From NCBI GenBank assembly GCA_029882335.1, contig JAOUKW010000254.1, positions 1-6,030 of the forward strand: DNA of 6,030 nucleotides. Reading direction: 5' to 3'. This stretch comes from Candidatus Heimdallarchaeota archaeon (GTDB lineage Archaea > Asgardarchaeota > Heimdallarchaeia > Heimdallarchaeales > Kariarchaeaceae). Numbering within the stretch: position 1 is the stretch's first letter; every line of letters starts with the position of its first letter. A program made the translations under genes and the position numbers. Under the pieces are notes generated by a model that saw nothing but the letters and a program-made list of their open reading frames with translations, did not search any database and had not been told where the DNA came from. Of the stretch, positions 1 to 5,216 are shown piece by piece.

Positions 1-2
1 CG

Positions 3-143
3 ATTATATTAACAATTATTGCTGGAAATATAAGAGCAAATTATGAAGAAAGATTATTGACTGAAGAATATGGAAAAGAATACGAGACATATAGGAAGAG
101 TACTGGTAAATTTATACCTTATTTCAGAAAATTTTATAATTAA
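3..143 (+). CDS. C-terminal end of an ICMT/phospholipid-methyltransferase-family membrane protein (partial, cut by left edge)
   Basis: Only the last 46 residues are present; the reading frame is open to the left edge and ends with TAA at 141-143. The visible part begins with a short hydrophobic stretch (IILTIIAG), the end of a membrane helix. A charged segment follows: RANYEERLLTEEYGKEYETY, then KFIPYF. This order (hydrophobic helix, EE, L, [FY]G.EY..Y, then a basic residue with IP) is the C-terminal signature of the isoprenylcysteine carboxyl methyltransferase / phospholipid methyltransferase group. These are integral membrane enzymes that transfer a methyl group from S-adenosylmethionine; the conserved glutamates and tyrosine lie near the cofactor pocket. 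The substrate cannot be told from the tail, and in prokaryotes such proteins are rarely assigned one. The upstream part of the gene is outside the window, so start, operon and completeness are unknown. Confidence 0.72.
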   Translation: MILTIIAGNIRANYEERLLTEEYGKEYETYRKSTGKFIPYFRKFYN

Positions 144-210
144 ATTTATTTATTTGGATAATAATTATGTAATCTTATTTTCTAATATTATAAATAAACG
201 AATCTTAGTC

Positions 211-292
211 ATAGCGATTGCATAATGAGGAGATGTTGGATAGGGATTTATTTGAAAATACCCGTGAATTGATCCAACACCTAGCAATTTTT
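211..292 (+). ncRNA. Candidate structured RNA or elaborate terminator in a convergent spacer
   Basis: A nested inverted repeat lies between two converging genes. An exact 8-bp outer stem pairs TGTTGGAT (234-241) with ATCCAACA (272-279). Inside it GGG-ATTT (243-249) pairs with AAAT-A-CCC (256-263), with one bulged A and a 6-base loop. A further outer pairing is possible between ATTGC (217-221) and GCAAT (284-288), followed directly by a run of five T (288-292). Composition differs sharply from the surroundings: 20 of the 53 bases at 232-284 are G or C, against 7 of 57 at 144-200 and 3 of 40 at 301-340. In AT-rich archaea such GC islands often mark structured RNAs. I could not match it to tRNA, C/D or H/ACA guide RNA patterns (no CUGA boxes, no unpaired ACA tail). 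Strand is assigned from the T run and is uncertain. It may simply be the terminator of the upstream methyltransferase gene. Confidence 0.35.
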
Positions 293-303
293 CTCAATTA
301 AGA

Positions 304-344
304 TTAATTTTAATTGATTTATTTTATAAAATAATCTAAATTAA
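304..344 (-). terminator. AT-rich palindrome at the end of the propeller gene
   Basis: A perfect 14-base palindrome, TATTTTATAAAATA (320-333), is flanked by GAT (316-318) and ATC (334-336), with a single bulged T. Farther out TTAATTT (304-310) pairs with AAATTAA (338-344), which includes the stop codon of the minus-strand gene. The long hairpin of almost pure A/T at the gene end, leaving T-rich RNA on either strand, fits a shared terminator of two converging genes. Composition alone makes AT palindromes likely here, so the function is inferred. Confidence 0.35.
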
Positions 345-2095
345 GAATGTTTATATTTTTTCCTCAAAACAACAATTGTTGCAAATAATGAGATTAACCA
401 TACCATGGGAAAACTTGCCTGTGCATCAGTAAATTCTGTTAAGGTTTGAAAATTATCCTGCGTAATGGTTTGATTATCCTCAATTATAATCGTTATTGGA
501 TCTACCGGTATTTCTACTTCAGTATAAATTACATTTGACATTGCCCCTTCACCAATAGTATTTACACCAGTCACTGCATAATAATAGATTCCACCATTGT
601 CTAAGGAATCAACAAAGTATTCATCAGCAGTAGTGTCATATGGTGTCATTCCATCTAAGGTTAATATTGGAACCACATCTCGATAAATATTATAAGATGA
701 AGCACCCATTACTTGATCCCAAGAAATTCCTACATAATTATTTGTTGGGTTAGGAGATGTTAATTGAATAACAGGTGAGTCAGGCATACCTGATAAGGTT
801 CTATAATGAATATCATAATCAGTACCAGTATTTGTAGTATCATACACTTGACTCCAAAATGCATAAACAAAGCCTACATTATCACTAATAATTTCAGTAG
901 TTTGAGGATTAGACCCGGTATCTTGCGAAAGATATTGTCTAGGAGACCATGAAGCCGTATCAAAATTATATTTTTTGTATGCTAAAGAGGTTTGAGCTAC
1001 TACTTTATCATCACACCACACGACATATACATTATCAAATAAATCTACACTGATTGACAAATCTTTGACATCAGTATCACTTTCTGCAGACAATATTCTT
1101 AAACTACTCCATGTAGAAATAGATGGAAAATATTTCGTATAAAAAACATCAAAATCATTACCATTTAAAGAGATATCTGTACAATCTGCCCAAACTAGAT
1201 GTACAAAATCAAAACTATCAATAGACAATTTTGGATTTGTTGATATGCAAGTACTTAATATAGATATTAATTCTATAGATTCCCAATATGAAGTTAACGC
1301 ATTAAATTTTCTAAAAAGAATATCTGAATCTACACCACCATAGATACTAGTAGAATCCTCCCAGACAACATATACATTGTTTTGACTATCGACAATTAAC
1401 TCTGGATTTCTAGATATTCCTGTATTCCCAGATGATACTATAGTCAAATTACTTAAACTATCGGTCAAAGAGTCATATTTTTTGTAGAAGATGTCAGGGT
1501 CAGTTCCAGCCCCATATATATCAGTATTATCTGTCCAAGTAATATGTAAATTATCATTGCTATCAATGTCTATCGAAGGATCAGCAGAGTTAGTCGTACT
1601 TTCTGTTGATATTACAACAGTATTTCCCCATGATGAAGTTGAATAATCATATTTTCTTAATAAAAGGTCTGATGTTAATGTACCGGTATTAAAATCTTGC
1701 CATACGACATAAATATTATTTTGACTATCTACTTTAATTCTAGGGAGATATGAATTCACATTACTTTCAACTGATATTAAAACAGTGTCTCCCCATGATG
1801 AAGTTAAATAATCGTATTTTTTATAGAATATGTCTTGATCAATAGGTGTTGAGTAATCAAACCAGACCACATGAACGTTATTATTCCCATCTACATCTGC
1901 ACTAGGATAAAATGAAGACAGATTATTTTCCGTCGATACAGTTCCTATATTACTCCATACCCAACCAGTAGTATCACTTACAGTTGGATAATATCCACTG
2001 TCTGATGATATGGCAAGTACATTATTAGAATTAAATATTAGTACTACCATCAGACCCATTGTAACTATGTTAATAATTTTATTAAATAATAACAT
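341..2095 (-). CDS. Secreted, membrane-anchored seven-bladed beta-propeller protein with a fibronectin type III-like domain
   Basis: The 584-residue protein is probably displayed on the cell surface. Residues 1-28 form a signal peptide (one Lys, hydrophobic core 8-21, then NNVLA). Seven repeats of 54-58 residues follow. Each contains a D..N.h.VVW.D core with Trp at 78, 132, 187, 245, 302, 360 and 414, then a D(I/L)..(R/K)KY strand and a SW....IS strand, the pattern of BNR/sialidase-like propellers. Trp47 plus its strand (47-57) supplies the part that the last repeat lacks after residue 435, so the ring can close by a 'velcro' of N- and C-terminal strands. Residues 438-528 resemble fibronectin type III (SW at 458-459, YNIYRD at 468-473, YYYAVTGVN at 504-512). 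A polar linker leads to a hydrophobic helix (about 561-577) and a basic RKKYKHS end, a C-terminal anchor. The start is supported by GGTG at 2102-2105, six bases upstream. I see no clear catalytic residues; binding to glycan, protein or surface polymer is a guess. Confidence 0.85.
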   Translation of the reverse strand: MLLFNKIINIVTMGLMVVLIFNSNNVLAISSDSGYYPTVSDTTGWVWSNIGTVSTENNLSSFYPSADVDGNNNVHVVWFDYSTPIDQDIFYKKYDYLTSSWGDTVLISVESNVNSYLPRIKVDSQNNIYVVWQDFNTGTLTSDLLLRKYDYSTSSWGNTVVISTESTTNSADPSIDIDSNDNLHITWTDNTDIYGAGTDPDIFYKKYDSLTDSLSNLTIVSSGNTGISRNPELIVDSQNNVYVVWEDSTSIYGGVDSDILFRKFNALTSYWESIELISILSTCISTNPKLSIDSFDFVHLVWADCTDISLNGNDFDVFYTKYFPSISTWSSLRILSAESDTDVKDLSISVDLFDNVYVVWCDDKVVAQTSLAYKKYNFDTASWSPRQYLSQDTGSNPQTTEIISDNVGFVYAFWSQVYDTTNTGTDYDIHYRTLSGMPDSPVIQLTSPNPTNNYVGISWDQVMGASSYNIYRDVVPILTLDGMTPYDTTADEYFVDSLDNGGIYYYAVTGVNTIGEGAMSNVIYTEVEIPVDPITIIIEDNQTITQDNFQTLTEFTDAQASFPMVWLISLFATIVVLRKKYKHS

Positions 2096-2126
2096 TTAAT
2101 ACACCATATTATACATTCTAAATAAA

Positions 2127-2135
2127 TATTTATAC
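2127..2135 (-). promoter_or_regulatory. TATA-like element upstream of the propeller gene
   Basis: On the minus strand GTATAAATA lies 32-40 bases before the start codon at 2095. Initiation about 25 bases downstream of its centre would fall near 2106, just ahead of the weak ribosome-binding sequence GGTG (2102-2105), giving a very short leader. The geometry fits an archaeal promoter, but TATA-like strings are frequent in this AT-rich spacer. Confidence 0.35.
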
Positions 2136-2562
2136 TGTCGTATATTTTATCCATATTAATATCAATACTTTATTAATAATTATTACCTATGCTATAAAAA
2201 ATTAATTTACAACTATTCTTTATTTGAAATATCTAATAAAATAAACCAAATAGATGCAAAATCTAAATCATTAAACCAAAAATTTGCTATATCTATAAAA
2301 TTTAATGTTTAGAATTGATTCTATGAGTTGGTTTTGATATTTATTTGCGAGAAAATATTTAAAATCAATTTAAAAATAATGTTATTACTTTAAGATTGAA
2401 ATTTTTGGATCAATAAATATTTAGTTATAATCCTGTTAATAAAGAAAAAATCACTACTTTGCTTTCTTTTTATCTTGTATGTACTAGATCAATTATTGTA
2501 TTTGATAATATAATGATTTAGAATTTGGTTAAAATATATAGATTGTATATAATTCAAACCAC

Positions 2563-2602
2563 AAATTAAGATGAAATTAGTCTTAATTTATACTCTTAAT
2601 TT
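2563..2602. repeat. Inverted repeat plus direct repeat upstream of the channel operon
   Basis: AAATTAAGA (2563-2571) and TCTTAATTT (2581-2589) form an exact 9-bp inverted repeat around a 9-base centre, and TCTTAATTT occurs again at 2594-2602, thirteen bases after the second arm. Three copies of one 9-mer (one inverted) 66-105 bases before the channel start codon look like an operator for a dimeric regulator lying just upstream of the promoter. The unit is AT-rich, so chance cannot be dismissed. Confidence 0.35.
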
Positions 2603-2637
2603 TTATTTACTAATATAATTCCGTTTTCAATAGGTAT

Positions 2638-2646
2638 CAATAAAAT
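2638..2646 (+). promoter_or_regulatory. TATA-like element for a leaderless channel operon mRNA
   Basis: CAATAAAAT is centred about 25 bases before the ATG at 2668, the distance expected if transcription begins at or next to the start codon. No Shine-Dalgarno-like sequence precedes this ATG, which agrees with a leaderless first gene. An alternative TATA-like string (TAATATAATT, 2611-2620) would give a leader of roughly 25 bases. Confidence 0.35.
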
Positions 2647-2667
2647 CGCTACAAAGAATATTCTCTC

Positions 2668-3552
2668 ATGGTAAACCCAGAGCTTATTACATTATTGACT
2701 CTTATTGCAATTATATTTGCAGTTTGGCTCCTTGGTTTTATTATTAAATTATATACTAAACGTCTTAAAATCGCACCTGAGACAGTAAATGGTATTAATC
2801 TTTTAATCTTACTTTTTCAAATCGTGATGATTTTGGTCATTGCGTCGATAATATATGAGGTAGATTCATCAGCTATTCTTGGTATGTCTGCCTTATTTGG
2901 TACAGCAATTGGATTTGCAATCGCTGTTGTTGTCAGTAACATTGTAGCTGGATTATATTTAATTACAGTTAGACCTTTTGGAATTGGTGATCTCATTAAG
3001 TTAAAGGAAACAGAAGGTATTGTATTAGAAATTGGTTTAAATTACACTCGTCTTTTACAATTAGATCAGACAATTGTATCTATTCCTAATAAAAATCTAT
3101 TAGATACCAATTTAATTAATTGTAGTATTCAGGTGAATGACATTGCAGATAGAGCAAAACAAGGATTTGAAATTGGATTTCAGTCACTGATGGATGAACT
3201 ATCTGCCATGCAAGAAAAACTTGGGATTCGTGATGTATTTGCAGATGAAATTCTAGGAGGAAAGGAAATTGCGAGATATCCATTTACTCTCCAATTAAAA
3301 CTAAATGTTATTAATCCTGCAATTTCGATAGGAACAGTAAACACGCGAATAAAAGGTTTGTTTGATAAATGGGAGGACAAATTATCATACCGTCCTCACT
3401 TCTTTTATAACAAACATATATTCCGTCAGGATACAACCATAATAATGATTGCAGACCAACCTCAACAGATATTGGATGTATATCCTGAATTTATTGAAGA
3501 TTTCTACATAACTATTTTTGAGGAGTTACAGATGGAGGTGAAAAACAATTGA
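2668..3552 (+). CDS. MscS-family mechanosensitive ion channel protein (first of tandem pair)
   Basis: The 294-residue protein matches the small-conductance mechanosensitive channel family, which forms homoheptameric pores in the cytoplasmic membrane and releases solutes on hypo-osmotic shock. Two helices (about 6-26 and 42-62) precede the amphipathic pore helix (about 67-100), ending in the hallmark RPF (102-104). The beta domain follows with GDLIKL (107-112), EG.V.EIGLNYT (116-127) and IPNK (139-142). In a hand alignment with E. coli MscS the pore-seal positions L105 and L109 become T79 and F83; G108 is kept as G82; the kink Q112-G113 becomes A86-V87. The region from about 160 to the end departs from canonical MscS and shares ARY.F (202-206), Y.P.FF (241-246) and QP..IL (264-269) with the downstream paralogue. 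The gene has no visible ribosome-binding site and overlaps the next gene by 4 bases. Family assignment is strong; ion selectivity and gating are unknown. Confidence 0.9.
   Translation: MVNPELITLLTLIAIIFAVWLLGFIIKLYTKRLKIAPETVNGINLLILLFQIVMILVIASIIYEVDSSAILGMSALFGTAIGFAIAVVVSNIVAGLYLITVRPFGIGDLIKLKETEGIVLEIGLNYTRLLQLDQTIVSIPNKNLLDTNLINCSIQVNDIADRAKQGFEIGFQSLMDELSAMQEKLGIRDVFADEILGGKEIARYPFTLQLKLNVINPAISIGTVNTRIKGLFDKWEDKLSYRPHFFYNKHIFRQDTTIIMIADQPQQILDVYPEFIEDFYITIFEELQMEVKNN
3534..3541 (+). promoter_or_regulatory. Strong Shine-Dalgarno that fixes the TTG start of the second channel gene
   Basis: GGAGGTGA lies at the very end of the first channel gene, seven bases before TTG at 3549. It is the best ribosome-binding sequence seen in the window. 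It supports a TTG start, because the first in-frame ATG (codon 17) falls inside the first membrane helix. Confidence 0.85.
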
Positions 3553-4355
3553 TAGAAGAAATATTGAATGTAATACAAAAAAGTTGGAAGTTGGTAATGT
3601 TTTTTGTATTACTGGTTAGTATCTTTATTTTTCAACGATTCATTCAGTCAACAGTTAAAAAAGCTGCAAATGAAAATAGAATCCCAGCAGATGTGGTTAA
3701 TGGAATTATCGTATTGATACGATTTGGTTCTGCAATTGGTGTATTATACTCTGCAGTCTACTTTCTTGAATTTGGTGAAAGTGCATCCATCAGTCTTTCA
3801 TTATTTTTGGGATCAATTGTATCTTTTGCTTCAATGTATACCATTCAAAATTTTGTATCTGGAATTTATATTGTAATAACAAGACCATTTAAGGTAAATG
3901 ATTTTGTTAAGATTGGTAATTCAGAGGGAGTTGTTACCGAAATATCGTTGAATTATACTTCTATTCTTAATTTTGAAGGTATACTTGAACTTATCCCAAA
4001 TAAACGAATATTGAATTCTACTTTTATCAATTATGATCAGAAAATAAAGGACCCCAATAAGAAGAATCAGAGACTAGAGTGGACTGAAAAAATCAAATCT
4101 ACTCTAAATGAAGAGGAAGTAACTCGATATAGTTTTATTTGGGGAGCTCCTCTGATAGATTACAAGGAAATAAAAAGCAAGTTGAATACTGTTTGTGAAA
4201 AATATGAATCTATATTTGGTTATAAACCTGAATATTTTCCATTTACGATCAATCATAGACTAGAGTTTTGTTTTGTCCTTAGCTCAAATCAACCAATTAC
4301 TATCCTTAAGTATAAAACCAATTTTCTAGATGATATTGTTGAGCTATTTCATTAG
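3549..4355 (+). CDS. Divergent MscS-family channel protein (second of tandem pair)
   Basis: This 268-residue paralogue of the preceding protein starts with TTG that overlaps the upstream stop (TTGA at 3549-3552), so the two are probably translationally coupled and made in fixed ratio. Helices lie at about 15-30 and 49-73, the pore helix at about 78-110, then RPF (112-114), NDFVKIG (117-123), EG.V.EISLNYT (126-137) and IPNK (149-152). The pore helix is unusual: aligned by hand to E. coli MscS, L105 and L109 become S89 and F93, G108 becomes S92, and the kink G113 becomes Y97, while Q100-N101 replaces S-N. The small-residue Gly/Ala packing typical of the family is mostly lost. Residues 190-267 carry the same tail signature as the partner: TRY.F (192-196), Y.PEYF (225-230), QP..IL (248-253). 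It could be a non-pore or modulatory subunit of a mixed heptamer; that is inference. Confidence 0.87.
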   Translation: MIEEILNVIQKSWKLVMFFVLLVSIFIFQRFIQSTVKKAANENRIPADVVNGIIVLIRFGSAIGVLYSAVYFLEFGESASISLSLFLGSIVSFASMYTIQNFVSGIYIVITRPFKVNDFVKIGNSEGVVTEISLNYTSILNFEGILELIPNKRILNSTFINYDQKIKDPNKKNQRLEWTEKIKSTLNEEEVTRYSFIWGAPLIDYKEIKSKLNTVCEKYESIFGYKPEYFPFTINHRLEFCFVLSSNQPITILKYKTNFLDDIVELFH

Positions 4356-4369
4356 AATTTTGAAAATGA

Positions 4370-4423
4370 AATCTATATTTGAAGTATAATTAATTTAGAT
4401 ATAGATTGAGATTGTTTTTTTTT
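4370..4423 (+). terminator. Hairpin and T-run terminating the channel operon
   Basis: Bases 4370-4383 pair with 4394-4407 in a 14-bp stem (12 Watson-Crick pairs and two G-T pairs) with a 10-base loop. After seven bases comes a run of nine T (4415-4423). The element starts 15 bases after the stop codon of the second channel gene. Archaeal termination depends mainly on the T run; the stem makes it look like an intrinsic terminator. Confidence 0.7.
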
Positions 4424-4516
4424 GTATTTGCAGTAAATATAAATAAATTATGATCATATTACTCAATTCAAAATAACTCAAGTTGTTAAATTAAGATAAT
4501 ATCAATCTGAATTCGA

Positions 4517-4525
4517 TTTTTTTTT
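4517..4525 (+). terminator. Second isolated run of nine T
   Basis: Nine consecutive T follow AATCTGAATTCGA, with only a weak AATC/GATT pairing before it. It may be a back-up terminator for the channel operon, or end a short transcript between 4424 and 4516. It lies about 65 bases ahead of the VOC gene and upstream of its likely TATA element, so it would not interrupt that gene. Confidence 0.35.
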
Positions 4526-4558
4526 ATGTTTTAAATTACTGATTTTCCTTAAAGTTGA

Positions 4559-4569
4559 TACTTAAATAC
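4559..4569 (+). promoter_or_regulatory. TATA-like element for a leaderless VOC gene mRNA
   Basis: ACTTAAATAC, preceded by purine-rich AAAGTTGAT, is centred about 25 bases before the ATG at 4590. This spacing is typical of archaeal leaderless transcripts. A weak GGTAA at 4575-4579 would sit inside the untranscribed stretch if initiation is at the ATG, and is poorly spaced as a ribosome-binding site. Confidence 0.45.
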
Positions 4570-4589
4570 GAGTTGGTAAATCATAAAGT

Positions 4590-4940
4590 ATGGTTGTAAC
4601 ATTTAATCATGTGGAAATTCCTGTATTGGATTTAAATAAAGCCAAAGAATTCTATGAAACAATATTTAATTGGACTGTAGATCTTGAATCATATCCCAAT
4701 TATGGTTTTGTCATGTTGGAAAATGATTTTAGTCTTGGTTTTTTTAAAGTAGAAAAGATACCTGAAATAGGCATAAATGTTGTTTTTGGCATAGAAAATA
4801 TTGATGATACTTTGAAAAATATTAATGATAGTGGTGGTAAGACTCATCGGGATAAATATCATATTGCTCCAGAAGTAGGATATGCAGCCGAATTTTTGGA
4901 TTGTTTTGGTAATAGACTCGGATTACATTCTCGTAATTGA
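4590..4940 (+). CDS. VOC-fold (glyoxalase/dioxygenase-superfamily) small protein
   Basis: The 116-residue protein has the two-module beta-alpha-beta-beta-beta layout of the vicinal oxygen chelate superfamily, nearest to the lactoylglutathione-lyase-related group often annotated COG3324. The first module starts NHVEIPVLDLNKAKEFYETIFNW (around residues 6-28), with a helix and FY..[IV]F.W typical of the family. The second runs from about 60, with NIDDTLKNINDSGGK (70-84) and the closing AEFLDCFGNRLGL (100-112), equivalent to the usual F.DP.GN..gl end. His7 occupies the usual first metal-ligand position, but Gly111 stands where many active members have the final Glu, and no other ligand set is obvious. 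The enzyme reaction, or even metal binding, is therefore not assignable. Length is full for a single-domain member. It is separated from the channel operon by terminators and appears to have its own promoter, so no shared pathway is implied. Confidence 0.85.
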   Translation: MVVTFNHVEIPVLDLNKAKEFYETIFNWTVDLESYPNYGFVMLENDFSLGFFKVEKIPEIGINVVFGIENIDDTLKNINDSGGKTHRDKYHIAPEVGYAAEFLDCFGNRLGLHSRN

Positions 4941-5038
4941 ATTTTCTTACTTCTTGATTATAAGCCTTTAACAAAAATTCCTAATATATCAAATAATAAT
5001 CATTGGTATCTATTAGATTGTTGTCACTGTTAAGAAGA

Positions 5039-5053
5039 TTCTCAAAATGAGAA
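5039..5053. terminator. Small hairpin in the convergent spacer
   Basis: TTCTCA (5039-5044) and TGAGAA (5048-5053) form an exact 6-bp stem around AAA, followed by an A-rich stretch on the plus strand, which reads as a T-rich stretch ahead of the stem on the minus strand. It sits about 100 bases beyond the VOC stop between two converging genes. A terminator role is plausible but weak. Confidence 0.25.
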
Positions 5054-5096
5054 AAATAAAAAATATGACCCGTGTGGTAAATTAATTTTAATTATT

Positions 5097-5121
5097 GAAA
5101 AGTTCTGATATTTTAAGAACT
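5097..5121 (-). terminator. Possible terminator hairpin of the TPR gene
   Basis: Read on the minus strand, AGTTCT (5121-5116) and AGAACT (5106-5101) form an exact 6-bp stem with a 9-base loop, followed directly by a short T run (complement of the AAA at 5098-5100). It lies about 95 bases beyond the stop of the minus-strand TPR gene. The short stem and short T run keep confidence low. Confidence 0.3.
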
Positions 5122-5216
5122 AGACAATATTAATTCGGTATAATAATCGAAAGATATTACCAATAAACATCCAATCGCGTTCAGATAATTCATATTTGTA
5201 ATTCTTATCATTTCAT

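Larger units (their letters stand above)
2096..2667. other. Gene-free divergent spacer (572 bases) with several inverted repeats
   Basis: No reading frame of convincing length or coding character lies between the divergent propeller and channel genes; the ATG codons I checked reach a stop within a few codons. The stretch is extremely AT-rich and should contain both promoters. Possible regulatory structure includes a near-palindrome TAGAAT-TG-ATTCTA (2310-2323), an AAAGAAA/TTTCTTT pair (2441-2447 and 2463-2469), and a 9-bp inverted repeat at 2563-2589 listed separately. A short direct repeat TAAACCAAA occurs twice near 2242 and 2272. I see no tRNA, CRISPR unit or insertion-sequence end. Its length is unusual beside the other spacers here (under 300 bases). 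Confidence 0.6.

Noticed and set aside
211..292. tRNA, C/D guide RNA or H/ACA guide RNA at the GC island
   Set aside because: There is no cloverleaf with a T-loop motif, no CUGA/UGAUGA boxes on either strand, and the ACA at 277-279 is within the stem rather than a free 3' tail.
2441..2469. AAAGAAA/TTTCTTT inverted repeat in the divergent spacer as a terminator
   Set aside because: No transcript is expected to end there, since both flanking genes are read away from it; homopurine/homopyrimidine pairs arise easily in this composition.
3180..3380. A 66-codon minus-strand open frame inside the first channel gene
   Set aside because: It lies wholly within a well-supported MscS gene, has no recognisable domain and no promoter or ribosome-binding site; a shadow of the real frame.
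4942..4955. Pyrimidine-rich stretch right after the VOC stop as a terminator
   Set aside because: T runs are at most four long and broken by C and A, with no associated stem; too weak to list as a feature.
5137..5161. GGTA...TACC hairpin capped by ATC-GAAA-GAT
   Set aside because: The GNRA-like tetraloop is attractive, but the stem needs several bulges to form and only 3-4 bp are continuous on each side.
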